DNA of 64,000 bases from Fremontodendron californicum (GCA_030761205.1 JAULJL010000002.1:17215010-17279009); one strand, 5' to 3'; shown: positions 34,661-46,869, numbered from the stretch's first letter. A program made the numbers and translations. Notes: generated by a model from the letters alone, not told the origin.

Positions 34661-37238
34661 TCTTGATATGATTTGTCATGTACTTGTGTCATTTACTAGA
34701 TAGGACTGCATTAGAGTATCATGTAACCACATTCGGCCTCTTCATGCATCCCTTGCCTTATCATGCATTTGCATTTTGTTTAGGTAACATGCTTTGCATT
34801 ATCATATCTTGAAATTGTGTATTAGTTTTTGTTTGTTCCAGCATTGACATTAGTTTCATTGGTTATTATATGTTCATAGTATTGCTATGCATGTTCATTA
34901 CATTTTAGGTCTAGGCCATATTGGTATTGCCATGCATATTGGGTCTCAAATCATATTGGTATTGCCATGCATTGCTATGCTACTTAGGTCTTAGGTTACT
35001 TTATCATTTTCGTGCATATTCATAACATATTAGGTCCAAGTCATATTTGCATTATCAAGCATAGCATGCATATTGAATTAGGATAGCATTTATTGCCATG
35101 CAAACTCAGGCTAGGCATTTAGGTTATTTTAAATTGTCATGCATTTTCTTTACCATTTATGCTTTAGACCATGCATTTCATACATTTCATTTTCTGTATG
35201 TTCATGCATTCCATGCCATTTCCACATGATTTATGACTTAGGCCAATCAATGGCTGAAAGTCATGCTCCCTTGAGCATACCTATGGATTAAAGAGTTGTC
35301 AAATTGATTATTACACCTTTGTGATATTTTTACTTAGCCAATTTTTGTCCAAGGTTTCTAAATGTTTTAGCTACTGCCCTTAGGTATTTATGATGATCTC
35401 CAACAATTTTTACTTTGAGTTTTGAATGACTTTATCAAAGGTAAAAAATGTGTTTTGACAAAACAGTTTTTTTTCACCCAGTACTCGAACTTCTCCAATT
35501 TTTTTGGGCAGTCATCTTTAATCAGAAAATTAAGCCAATTTTTTCTCGTGTCGTTTTACATGTTCTGAGTCTCCAGTACAGTTTTTAGTTTTTTTTTTAA
35601 TTTTTAAAAATAGGAAAAAAATTCATGTGTCAAAATTGGACAGTAGAGGCAGATTTGAAATCAACAGAGAAATAATGGTTGAATTTGGCTAAAGCATTTA
35701 GAGGGGGTTGGTTAGAAGCTTTAGCTACTATCTTAGGGTAGTTTCTAAGCTTTTTTAAACTTTAAAATTGATTTTATAAATCTCGGGTTAAGGGTTGTCA
35801 AGTCCGGGATTTTAAACTTAGGAAATTAGAGCCATTTTAAAAGGGTTTTAATCTTTATTCAAATTTTTCCTCAAAATTGTTTTCAAACAACAATCACAAA
35901 TTTTCGTTTTTAGAAAATCTAATTTGACATATTTTCCTAAGGTAGCCGGATATCTTTCTAGATATACGGATTTCTTTATTTAGAGGAAAAAATACATTTT
36001 CATGCATTGCATTTTCCATGTTCATGCATTTTATTTAAATGTGTGATTTTTGCTATGATATTTTCTATGATATTATTATTATTTTGATTCACATTTTATG
36101 ATCTTATATTATTTGCCATATGATTTTGAATGTTTCATGATATCCTAATTTTTTTATTTTTTTTATTTTAGTCATTTATTTTTGTCACATTATTTGGCAT
36201 ATACTATGTTCATGCATTTTTATTATATTTTCATGCATATTTTATGATAGCATTATTTTATGTTTCATGACATTTCATCATGTTCCATGTCATTTATGTT
36301 TAATTATTTAGAATATGCCATGTCATTTAAAATACGCCATATCATTTAAAATTGCCATGTCATTTAAATCATTTTATCTCATTTAGAATATACCGTGACA
36401 CTTAGGATTTTTTTTTACCTAGAATATACTATGTCATTTAAATTATGTCATATCATTTAGGTTGCATTATATTATCTAGACTTTTCTATGTCATTTTATT
36501 TATGTCATACATGTTCATGTTCATATTTTTAAATGTTTTGAAAAAGATAATGATTTTCAATAAAAATAAAGATATTCCCGAGTTAAAATAATTCATGAGT
36601 TCTCTACCGGGTTTGCTGGAGGGAATATCATCAATTATCATTAATAAAGGAATATTTTTCTTTCAAAAAACGAGAATGATTCGGAAAGCTTTCCAAATGA
36701 ATAAAAAATTCTATATTTTGCCGATTTTGTCGGGGAATATAGGAAAATTTTGAATTAATAAATTCCGGATCATTTTCAATAAAAAATGGAATTATTTTTC
36801 TTAAAATTGGGAATTAACTTGAAATACTAAATTAAAAACCAATTTTTTACCAAGACTTGAGATAACACATGATTAATAAGGTACCGTTTTATACGGGCAT
36901 TGTGTGGGTGCTAATCCTTCGCCGCACGTAACCGAGTCCCGAACCCGATTCTTCGATTCTCTTTCGTTTATAATGCAGACTTGAAATTGGTTTTAAAAAT
37001 ATTTTAATTAATTTTAAAATATTTTATAAAACAGATTTTAATAGGTGGCCGATCACACCTAGCTAAAAAAGATTAGTGGCGACTCCATGTCTTTTTACGA
37101 GGCCGTTTTCATACCCTCGACCGCTTATTTTATTTCAAGAGAAATTAAGTCGTCTTTTCTTCTGTTCACCCAATGTTACGCTTAACGAATAATAAAGTCT
37201 CGTGATGAGACATTGTTATTTTTTAGGGTTGCGACGGC

Positions 37239-37256
37239 TTGGCGACTCCACTGGGC
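37239..37256 (+). other. Primer binding site of element P
   Basis: TTGGCGACTCCACTGGGC lies two bases after the LTR end. Apart from its final base it is complementary to the 3' end of plant tRNA-Arg, the primer known for Ogre elements. Confidence 0.8.
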
Positions 37257-38140
37257 AATTTTTAGAGAGTCAGGCCTAGAATTAGTCGGGTGTTATCAAA
37301 GTCTCAGTTTTTTTTTGTTTTTATTCGGTATTTAATTTTAATTCCCATATTTTTTTTAAAATAATAAAGAGAATTTTGAAAATAATAAAATGTTTTAAAG
37401 ATGACCATCTTCATATGCATGCATATTATTATTTGTTCTCTGGTTATTTTGTTGCGTATATTTATATGTTTGCTTGACTAATGTTTTATATTGTTTGATT
37501 TTAGTGGGGTATTTAGAATAAGGGGTGTAGAATAGGTGGTGACAGGTTTGTTTTGTTCCTCCGCACACACTATATTTGCATTTGCATAACATGAACTCCC
37601 TACCCGGGTTTCGTCCTTTTAAGTGGGAGTAAAGTAACTACGCCATAGTGATGATCCTCCGTATGGGCTAGTGAAACACTTTCGGAGTATAAAGTACCTA
37701 ATGCCTTCGTGATAATCCTCCGTACGGCCATAGGAAAATATACTCTAACGAATTGAACCCGCTTTTCTCGGGGTGCCTTACTAGCCTTCACAGGCGACAG
37801 TGAGGAATAATTTGGGGCCTAAGAACGGATTCACCTTCATATAGTGAACCTAGGCGAAGCCATGCAGGATTTCTGTTAGATACCCGAAGTTTAAGAACAC
37901 ATGGAGGAACATTTCCAACCTTTTACCATCGTTCTATATATTAGATTTTACAAATTGGGTGATGATGAATGAACATCATATCGCTCATAATAAATTTATT
38001 ATTTTGTCCCAAAGGCGTCATAATGCTGAAGTCTGTTAAAATTTTCAAGACTTTTTTTTAAAGCATGTTGTTATTTATGTTATATTTGTGAATTCATTTC
38101 TTTACTAATCTATTTTACTTTCTGTTTTCTTTTCTTTGAC
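37257..38140 (+). other. Leader of element P
   Basis: Non-coding stretch between PBS and upstream ORF. It holds an imperfect tandem pair around 37640-37740 (GATGATCCTCCGTATGG and GATAATCCTCCGTACGG). No gene seen. Confidence 0.55.
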
Positions 38141-39962
38141 ATGCATCATGGACATCATCATACACTTGAAGTTTATTGGCCTTGGGATAGTCATCAACCC
38201 CAAAAGACTTTCATAGATTGTCAGGTTATTTCAGTAATAGAAGATCATGCAGTAGTCAGGGCACGATCGGAAAAAGATCAGAGGGAGGATGGTGATTGCT
38301 TGAAGAAAGATTGTGTCAGTATTGCCGGAAAGGGTCAAAGTGGATTCCAGATAGAATAATCTCTGAGGGTTAGTTGGTATTTGGAATCAGTGGAATGTAC
38401 CAGAGAAATAAGCCTTCACTCAGAAATATGGAGATATAGCACTCTTAATTCCGATTAGGGTCCATAGTGGGATGATTCTGGCTATGGTACAGTCTTGGAA
38501 TCCTGCTTATAGGTATTTTACTTTCAACAAGGAGGACGTGACCCCACTGATTGAAGAATATTCAAAACTGTTACGTATTGAATGTCTTAATCCTGATTGG
38601 GTATATTTGAAGGAAGTGAAACCTTCAGGTTTTAAGAGGAAAGTGGCTAGGATCACAGGAATAGATACAACATGGGTTGAGAGTCATGTGGATACAAAGC
38701 ATAAAAATGGATGCATTCCGTGGGAAACTCTCCAACAATTGATATTGGGTTATTCCAACAAAGAAAAAGCTAGGGACATCTTTGCTCTAGCCATCTACGG
38801 ACTAATCATATTCCCGAAGATATTGGGTCATGTGGATATAGCCGTGTTTGATTTCTTTGAAAAGTTGGAACAGAAGATCAATCCATCTCTGGCCATCATA
38901 GCTGAAACTATCCGATCTTTGAATTTTTGTAAAAGGGAAGGACAAGAGAGAATCAAGGGGTGTGTACAACTCCTTTATATTTGGATTCAAAGTCACTTTT
39001 GGAAGATAGAAGAGGTTTCCTTCAAACTGTACATGAAGTCTTTAGTTTCGATTAGGGAATTCCTTCGAAATGATTGGCCTGAAGACGGAGATGAAGAGAA
39101 ATGGGTCAACATGTTCTGGAATCTAAAAGGGGAGATAGTGACTTGGAGGGCTCCATGGATGGTTCCTATGCCGATTATGTACAAATGTGGGGACAACTCG
39201 GGAGTTCCACTACTCGAAATTTGGGGGTCTGTGAGTTATGTACCTCTATTGGTGCAAAGACAAGTTGAGTCTCGACAATTCACACTCATGACTCATAAGC
39301 TAGGATCATCAGAGTTCTCTTATGGAGAGGATAGGTATTCTGGAAAGGTGCGGGCAGTGATTGAAGCATGGAAGAAAACTCACTGGATAAAAGTGGCCAG
39401 CTATGCCGACATCGTCACACCTGATTACCTGGTATGGAGGGAATTAAGGGTTAATGATAGGCTGTTGACATCAGATGGGGAAGAGGTCCAGTTCATGAAT
39501 TCACCACCAAGGGAAATGCTATCAGAGCTAGAAATTGCAAGGGCGAAATTTGAAAAAGAAAAGGCCCAGATGAGCAAGGAGATTGCTCGACTACAAGAAG
39601 AGCTTGAGGACATGAAAAATAGGGAATCAGTTCGAGAAAAAGAAAAATAAAAGATCAAGAGAGAAAAGGACACTGCTAAGGGCGATCTTCGAGAATTACA
39701 TTTGGAGAACAAGAGGTACCGCTTCGAGCTCAGATTTGAGGGGACCCTCAAGACTTCCGCGGAATGGGAGCATGAGGTCAAAAACCTCAAGAAGGAGAAT
39801 AACTATTGGAAAGAGAGAGCGAAGCATGAGGAAGCCCGAGCCAATCAACTGGAGAAGCAAGCTAAGGAAAGTTTATACGGTGATGCTTCTGCTGACGCGT
39901 CAAAGGGCCATGAACAAGTAGGGGTCAGATTGAAGAGCAAGGCAATCAAAAAAAGACTGTGA
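38141..39962 (+). pseudogene. Upstream ORF (DUF7745-like with coiled coil) of element P
   Basis: The largest intact frame is 38472-39650 (392 residues): WNPAYRYFTFNKEDVTPLIE, ARDIFALAIYGLIIFPKILG, RSLNFCKREGQERIKGCVQL, SYVPLLVQRQVESRQF and a coiled coil from about residue 345 (EIARAKFEKEKAQMSKEIAR). The beginning (38141-38359) is in another frame and stops early. After a stop at 39648-39650 the coiled coil continues in the frame 39702-39962. It resembles DUF7745, found in plant Tat elements ahead of gag. The role is unknown; the coiled coil suggests self-association or contact with gag. This copy would not make the full protein. Confidence 0.7.
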
Positions 39963-40129
39963 AAGAAAGTCCAAGATCCGAGGAAGTCACTATAGGACTA
40001 ATTTTGTAATAGCACTTTGAAAGGCGAATTACGGACTTATCTTAGGCAGTGATCTTTTTATTCTATCTGTGATGTATTTAGTTCTAGGAAATCAATGAAA
40101 GACCATTCGGTTGAAATTATCACGGGGCC

Positions 40130-40420
40130 AATACATTCAAATGCATTCATATTTTATATATTTTGTTTGTTCATCTGTACATTTACTCATATTTATAATC
40201 ATTCATTGTTTAAATTCATTTATGTTCATACACTTAACCACTTATTTATTCCTTTTACCTGTTTATTCATTCATATTCATACACTTAAACACTTATTTGT
40301 TCATTTCACTTGTTCATTCATTTATTCTTTTGTATTCATATACGTAGTCATGTATTTTATTCATTTTATTTGATTCATTCATTCACATTTAGTCATTCAT
40401 TCATTCATTTTTTATAAAAT
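40130..40420. repeat. Low-complexity TTCATTCATT-type repeat before gag
   Basis: T-rich imperfect repeats of TTCATTTATTCATT and ATTCATTCATTC between upstream ORF and gag, the counterpart of the repeat in element M. Short frames here are artefacts. Confidence 0.6.
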
Positions 40421-40445
40421 AGGATGTGTCAATAATTTCTAATTC

Positions 40446-41756
40446 ATGGTTTTCAAAACTAAAGGTACAATTGGTCGCACTCAGAAAGGATCGGATTTTC
40501 GACACCCTTACAATACTCGATCTCAAGCCAGAGCTATGGAAAACGACCAGCTTGCTAGAATTGAAAGAATGGAAAGAACTCAAAGGGAACTGCAGGAACA
40601 GTTAGCTAAATCTCAGGAGGAGTCACGAGAACAGATGACTAAACTCATGGAAATGATGAGTGCCATGATGAAACAAAAAAGACCGAGAGAAAATTCGGTC
40701 ACCGGGAAAAGGATGGTAATTGAAGAGGATCAACCTGAAAACATACAGCAAAAGGGCCAAGAGGTGCCAATTGGGGCAGCCTCCTATGTTTATATCCAGC
40801 CAGCTACTGAGGCACAGAACTATATTCCTGGAAGAGGAAATATGGGAGCTGACCCAAATGATGTTAACGTTCCAAACTTTGAAGAACTAGCTGAAAAGGA
40901 AAAAGCAAAGATGACTAAGCTGAAGAGGGTCAAAATGATAGAATCACAGAAAGAATATCAACTGCTAGAGGAGAGGCTGAGGGCTATTGAAGGGGCGGAG
41001 TTATTTGGCAGTCTGGATGCCAAGGAGATGAGCTTAGTACACGATCTAGTAATTCCCCCAAAGTTCAAAGTACCAGACTTTGAACAATATAATGAGACTA
41101 CCAACCTATCAGCACATCTGACCATGTACTGCAGAAGAATGACGGGGCACGATGATAATGAGAAACTGCTTATCCATTATTTCCAAGATAGCTTGACAGG
41201 GTCTGCAACCCGATGGTATAATCAACTTAGTCATACCCAAATTCGTTCATAGACGGATTTAGCCAGGGCTTTCATGGCATATTATAAGCATGTATCTGAT
41301 ATGGTACCTAATAGGTTGTCGCTACAGAATATGGAAAAGAGGACCACTGAGAGTTTCAAAAAATACTCGCAAAGGTGGAGGGATCTGTCCACACAAGTGC
41401 AACCCCCTTTAACTAGCAAAGAAACTACAGTGCTTTTCATCAATACCTTGAAAGCACCATATTATGATAAATTGGTGGGGAGTGCCACCAAGGACTTTGC
41501 ATATATAGTAATTTCTAGGGAGATGATAGAGTCGGCCATTAAGAATGGGAAAATGGAAGGGGAAGAGTCTTCTACTCCGAAAAAGTATTCCCTGCCAGGA
41601 ATAAAGAGGAGACCCACGCCGTTAGTATCAACCAATACCCATATACACCTCCCATACCATATACACCACCAAGGCCCTATACTCCTACCATATCTTATGC
41701 ACCTCCTACACCCTACACACCTTACCCGGGGTATAATCCTTATTACCCCAATGTGA
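40446..41756 (+). pseudogene. Gag capsid region of element P
   Basis: One frame with a single internal TAG at 41250-41252. It has PYNTRSQARAMEN, a coiled stretch with RTQRELQEQLAKSQEE, then FGSLDAKEMSLVHDLVIPPK, LTMYCRRMTG, SATRWYNQLSHTQIRS, the stop, and RLSLQNMEKRTTESFKKYSQ, the retrotransposon gag core. The stop replaces a Trp that both other gag copies in this window keep (RSWMDL and RSWNDL), a TGG-to-TAG change. A further frame break near 41600 disrupts the C-terminal part. The product would form the particle shell. Confidence 0.85.
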
Positions 41757-41962
41757 ACCACCTTACCCAAAATCCCTTCCCTTATACCAATATACCACAA
41801 CAGCCGTTTCCAACTGGCATATCCTCATAGATAAACCTTCCACGAAATACTATCCTAAACACTCAGAGAGCCGGGCGCAATGACCAACGTTCACCAAGGA
41901 ACAATCAAAAACCCCAATTTGATCCAATTCCTACCACCTATGGTGAGCTATATCCCAAACTA

Positions 41963-43024
41963 TTGCAGGGCCAACTTGTTGCACCCGTGTACCTCAAACC
42001 GCTGACACCGCCATATCCAAGGTGGTACAATGCAAATACTAACTGCGCATACCACGCAGGAATTCAAGGACATTCGACTAAAGATTGTCTGGCCTTTAAA
42101 AAGAAAGTCCAAAGCCTGATCAACATCGGAGTTGTGAAGTTTGGGGCAAAAAATAGGCCGAATGTAGCAGGAAACCCATTGCCAGATAATGCAGAGAATC
42201 TGGTAAATGCAGTATGGACAGGGGAAGTTAGAAGGGTAAAAAGGGATGCCAGGAAAGTCAAGACTCCAATGTTGACAGTATGGGTCGAGATGGTCAAGGC
42301 AGGAATGGTGAGGGATGCAGACAGTTTAAAAATGGTCGCAAAGATGGTGCAGAATTGGTGCCCGTTCCATAAGTGTGGAGGTCATATCATACAGGACTGC
42401 GGGGACTTTTTGGCTAAAGTCCAAAAGATGATGGATAATGGGGAAGCCCAGTTTTACATGGAGATAGAAAAGGAAGTAGAGGTTATTGAGAACGCAGCTG
42501 GCTACGGGATAGGAAGACCCTTGATAATCTATTATGATGAACCAGAGGAGAAAGTTATGCCAATCATTGAGGAAAGTGCGCCTAAGTTAATCATTGATTT
42601 GCTTGTTTCCTTTTCGTACAAGGAAAACAAAGCTGCACCATGGAAATATGACTGTAGCATGGTTATACCTGGGTCTTCGAGTCAGCAAGATATCACAGGT
42701 GTGGGGCACTTAACACGAAGTGGAAGGTGTTATGCTCCTGAGGCTATTTAATAGAGGTTAACAGGGAAAGATAGAGGAACGGACAAAGGGAAGAAAGCAT
42801 CTGAACCAATCCATATTGAGATGGATTGGTCAAAAGAAGTAGAAAGGGGGTCAGCCCCGATAAACAGAATAAAAGAGCCGGTGAGTGAGAAGGAAGCCTA
42901 CGATTTCTTAAATTTCATAAAGCATAGTGAGTATAGCATGGTTGAGCAACTGCAACGTCAACCAGCTAGAATTTCAATCTTATCTTTGCTTTTGAACTCG
43001 GAGCCACACAGAAATGCCTTGTAG
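41963..43024 (+). pseudogene. Gag zinc knuckles and linker to protease, element P
   Basis: Begins QGQLVAPVYLKPLTPPYP and has two knuckles: CAYHAGIQGHSTKDC and CPFHKCGGHIIQDC. Both have His at the usual second Cys position (C-x2-H-x4/5-H-x4-C), as do other Tat gags as far as I know. Then IGRPLIIYYDEPEE, DCSMVIPGSSSQQD and LTRSGRCYAPE. Stops at about 42749 and 43022 split an otherwise continuous frame that leads into protease. These parts bind and package RNA. Confidence 0.7.
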
Positions 43025-43027
43025 AGA

Positions 43028-43612
43028 GTGTTGAATCAGACATATATGGCTAACAACATATCGGTAGAAAAATTAGACAGGCTGGTGGGAAACATCGCGG
43101 CAGACGACCATATATATTTCAGCTATGAGGAAATACCACCGAATGTTATTGGGTCAACAAAGGCTCTTCACATAAGTACCACTTGCAAAGCTCTCATATT
43201 ACCAAGGGTCCTTTTGGATAATGGCTCTTCATTAAATGTGATGCCCTTAGCAACCCTGTCCAAACTGCCAGTGGATATTTCTTATATGCTGCCAAGCTGC
43301 ACGGTGGTCAGAGCCTTTGATAGTACCAGGAGAGTTGTAATAGAAATTATTGAGGTTCCTCTGGAGATAGGCCTATGCACCTATACAGTGAACTTTCAGG
43401 TCATGGATATTAATCCATCCTATAATTGCCTATTGGGAAGGACGTGGATAAATTCAGCAGGGGCTGTACCTTCATCTCTCCACCAAAATCTAAAATTTGT
43501 GATAGAGGGGCGTTTGGTCACTGTATTAGGAGAAGAGGACGTAATAGCCTCTACATCTACTGAATTTCCTTATGTTGAACCGAATGAAGATATCGTAGAA
43601 TGTTCCTTTTGA
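43028..43612 (+). CDS. Aspartic protease of element P
   Basis: A 194-residue open stretch in the same frame as the zinc-knuckle region, cut off only by a TAG just upstream. It holds VLLDNGSS (catalytic Asp64), LNVMPLATLSKLPVDISYML, VVRAFDSTRR and the C-terminal core NFQVMDINPSYNCLLGRTWI, where LLGR is the second conserved region of pepsin-fold retroelement proteases. It cleaves the gag-pol polyprotein. It is complete compared with the shorter copy in element M. It is not expected to be translated alone. Confidence 0.75.
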   Translation: MLNQTYMANNISVEKLDRLVGNIAADDHIYFSYEEIPPNVIGSTKALHISTTCKALILPRVLLDNGSSLNVMPLATLSKLPVDISYMLPSCTVVRAFDSTRRVVIEIIEVPLEIGLCTYTVNFQVMDINPSYNCLLGRTWINSAGAVPSSLHQNLKFVIEGRLVTVLGEEDVIASTSTEFPYVEPNEDIVECSF

Positions 43613-43615
43613 TCT

Positions 43616-44186
43616 TTGGATTTTGTAAATAGAGTTTTCATCGCTGAAGGGCGAAAAATTCCAAAACCAAGGCTGTCCAAGAACACAAGCTGGGGTAAGA
43701 ACTATCATGGGAAAAGGCAGCAGAGCTGGAAAAGGTCTCGAAAAATATCTTCAGGGGATGGCCCGAGCAATGGAAGTAGTGGAAAAGAAAGATCGATTTA
43801 GCCTGGGGTATCTTTCAAAGGCCCATGAGAAAAGGAAACAAGTTGAAAAGAACCGATGAAGGGGGATGGCCCGTTTTGCGGGTATGGATGTTGAGTGGGA
43901 TCCTATGACATTCCCACCTATCCTTCATAGCTTTCGCTCAGTCGGTTCTCTGTTCGGAGAAAAAAATTCTGATGATGTACTCGTAATGATCGAGCAAGCC
44001 TTCGAGAGATTCTAGGTGAATAGGAATGAGCATATGTATGATATGGAGATCTGCACGACTGGGGAAGAAAGAATTGAAAGAGAAAATGCTAACTGGATGG
44101 TGCGACCTTGTCCGCCAGGATATAGACTAACCAATTGGAGTGCAACCGAGTTGCCCATAGTTTTTAGGTCTATTCCAACGTAATGC
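43616..44186 (+). pseudogene. G-patch-like segment and gag-pro tail, element P
   Basis: Conceptual translation over two frames gives RKIPKPRLSK, then MGKGSRAGKGLEKYLQGMAR and FSLGYLSKAHEKRK, then MARFAGMDVEWDPMTFPPIL and NWMVRPCPPGYRLTNWSATE. The order is the same as in element M. The glycine pattern resembles a G-patch. It ends at a stop near 44182 shortly before the intron. A frameshift near 43690 breaks it. Confidence 0.5.
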
Positions 44187-44390
44187 TTTTAAACAAATCT
44201 TAAATATCTTTGCCCGAAGATATTAAGAATTTCTTTTGTAATGGGCTTTTGTCTAAAAGTTTTCATCCAATAAATAACAAACATGATGCATTTCCTTCAT
44301 ATTGATGTGTCCATATTCTTTCATTTACGCTATTTATTTTGCTTCAATTGTATATATGTTTTCCTATATTGTTTCTTCCCCACCTATTTA

Positions 44391-44393
44391 CAG
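44391..44393 (+). promoter_or_regulatory. 3' splice site of the Ogre-type intron, element P
   Basis: A pyrimidine-rich stretch (44361-44382) and CACCTATTTACAG precede the exon with AEYEELPFSNSKIDFERP and GLPPDLLR. Sequence around the site is nearly the same as in element M while the presumed intron body differs more. The intron would lie between about 44180 and 44393. The donor is not pinned down. Confidence 0.6.
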
Positions 44394-44569
44394 GTGTACG
44401 GATGCGGAATATGAGGAACTTCCATTCAGTAATTCTAAAATTGATTTTGAGAGACCCATTTCCACGGGTGATTTTGAGGCCGACGAAGATATTGAGGTTT
44501 ATGGTTTACCTCCGGACTTATTAAGAAAAATAGACACTATAGCAAATTTGACTTTTAGTGGTTTTTTTT

Positions 44570-44915
44570 TAGCAGTGTTTCAATAGAAAACGCCTCCAGA
44601 TTGCGTGTTTTTATAAACAACGGCGTTTGTTTTTTATAAACGCCGTTGAAAATGAAAACTAGCGGTGTTTAGAGAACCAAACACCGCTAAAAAGTTTTTA
44701 TCAAGTAAAACGCATCGTCTTGACAACTATATTAACGGCATTTAAATATTATAAACGCCGCTAGATGAAAACCAATTTGTATTAGCGGCGTTTGTGGTCG
44801 TTAACGCTGCCAAAATATTCATATAGCGATGTTTGTAAGTGATAAACGCCGCTGAATGTTTACGCAAATTTAGCGGCGTTTGTTGATAAACGCCGCTACT
44901 TCCAAATTATAATTG
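44570..44915. repeat. Subterminal repeats of the CACTA element
   Basis: At least ten copies of a TAGCGGCGTTT-like motif in both orientations, many paired into hairpins (for example TTTAGCGGCGTTTGT with ATAAACGCCGCTA around 44877-44908). In En/Spm such motifs are the binding sites of the TNPA-type protein. Binding here is inferred. Confidence 0.75.
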
Positions 44916-46869
44916 TCCCCCGTCCCCGTCCCCTTCCCCAAATCTGATCTCTCTCTCTCTCTCCATCATCCCCTTTCCCAAATTCGACAGTCCCCTTCCC
45001 CAAATCCCTTTTTCTATTTTCTCACCTCTTTCTTCATTACTAACAAGCCAACCCATTTATAAAAAACTCTAGCTTTTGAATCTCTAGCTTCTTGTGTCCT
45101 ATTTGAATCTCTTAACAAAACTAGTCAAAAATCTAAAACCAAAAATCCAGGTTCTTCTTCTTCCACTATGCTTTTCCAATTTTTTTTTTTTTGAAAAGCT
45201 ATGTTTTTAATTTTATTTTCTTTGACAGCTTCGTTCAAAGACTTGAAGATATCATTTGGAGTCTGACACTCCCTTTCCCCAAATCAGCCCGAAATCAGAT
45301 CCTTTCTCAAAGGTAAAAACCCTTATTTTTTGTATCCTTTAAGTGCTTTGCTGCTATGGCTTTGAGCTCCAACGCCACCGTTTTCTTCTGTTTTCCACCA
45401 TTTTTATTTATTACAGTTAGTTTGTTAATATGTATTGCTTTTCTGCTCTTCAATCTGCTTTGCTCCTAGGAATGATTCCAGGGTCATTTGCAGTAACTAT
45501 AATCAAGTTGAAATAACCTACAATGAAATGATTATTAGGAGAAACTTCTTTTTTACTCTATAGTTTATCATTTTTTTTACTGTTATGGAGTATTGACCAT
45601 TAGAGTTAGAATCAAACATATACTGACAATAAGAGTGGAGTTAGTATTTTGTAAATCATTTCCAATGTAAATGGTGAAAATCCAACTTGAAATTAGGATA
45701 GAAACAGATGTTAGGAGCAACCCTCTTGGATCTGGACCGCATACAAGTAGACCATGGAAGAAAAATACATGCATTAATTAGCAGACAAGTAAGAACAATG
45801 TTTGTTTGTTTTTAAAAAAATGGGTATTTTGGTATAATAAAAAAGGATAAAGTACATTGTTCCCTGGCCAAACTTGGTAAGTTCTAGTTCCTTTTGCTGC
45901 ATTGTTTCCATGGCAACCATGTTGGAGGCATTGTTCTTCAATGGCTGAAACTGTTCTAGCCACAGTGCAAAATTTTTTCTTTTTGTAGGGAAACCAGTGA
46001 CCCTTTTAGTTTCATCTTTTTGGAACACTAGGCCACTAGGCTAATGCTTTTGTTCTTCTAATCTCATCTTTCCATCTCTAAATTTTAAACCTTTAGAGGT
46101 TAAAAAAGGCAAAATTGTTCCCCCAAAAGGCAAAAACTATGAAGTGCTAAAAATTTGTTGCTTAATTAGTAATAATTAATCTCTGTTCCCAAACGTGCTT
46201 AGGCATATAATTCTACTTATCACTTTAAAGTCTATTAAATTATAATTGCAAGAGTATAAGACCTTGTAAAATTGCATTAATTGTCTTGTTTGGAAAAGGA
46301 AAAAAAAAACCCTTGGATTAAGAATCTTTTGCTTAAAGAAATGAAAAGCTTAAATTTTTTTAGTTTTTATAAAAGGACTATAGGTTACTTTCAATCCTAG
46401 GCCTAGCTTTATTTATTGGAAGAATCTTGAAAAACAGAAAGTGTTGTTGAAAAACAAGATATATATATATATTTATACTTAGGATAAATAAAGATATGGT
46501 CTTTTAAATATGTAGAAAAACTATAAAAAAAATAAACACTCGCATCGAATACATATCCATATCTGATACTCACTTTCGAGTTCAAATAACATAATTGTTG
46601 GCTATGATATAGTCCAAATTTAAACAACTTGGCTGCAATTCAAATATTATAGAGTATCTAGATAGTGAAATAAACCTAATTTGATTGTTCAATAATGTTG
46701 AAGCTTTGTCCTCATTCAACAAAAATAATTAATTTTGAAAATCATTGTTTGTGGATCTTGTTTGCCATTTGTAGCTTAAATGAACTTCAAGTTTAGACGT
46801 AAAGCCTTAAACACGAATATGATGTTTAATCTGATATGTATTATTTTATAATTTAGACTTACGTACGAC
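44916..46869 (+). other. 5' non-coding region and probable first intron of the CACTA TNP2 gene
   Basis: A CT-rich stretch (44930-45010) resembles a plant 5' leader. A donor-like AAGGTAAAAA (GT at 45313) and an acceptor-like ATTTTATAATTTAG (AG at 46855-46856) just before the TNP2 start suggest an intron of about 1.5 kb. No domain is found in between. Confidence 0.4.

Larger units (their letters stand above)
31358..37236 (+). repeat. 5' LTR of element P
   Basis: Starts TGTAGACACC and ends GGGTTGCGACG before the PBS, so the usual final CA is changed to CG. Length 5,879 bp. It has the same order of parts as the other long LTRs: W-box cluster, 158-bp modules, low-complexity middle and a conserved end. 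Short ORFs in it have no domains. Confidence 0.9.
31358..44534 (+). mobile_element. Tat/Ogre-like retrotransposon, plus strand (element P), cut by the CACTA element
   Basis: 5' LTR 31358-37236, PBS 37239-37256, leader, upstream ORF, gag, zinc knuckles, protease, G-patch-like segment, intron acceptor and the first 140 bp of the pol exon. It then stops at the CACTA end. RT, integrase and 3' LTR are not in the window. Its left boundary is inside the LTR of element M; ATAGC at 31353-31357 is the likely left copy of the 5-bp target duplication. Confidence 0.9.

Noticed and set aside
40095..40373. 92-residue frame rich in Phe, Ile and His
   Set aside because: Translation of the TTCATTCATT repeat between upstream ORF and gag. 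The mirrored frame in element M has the same origin.
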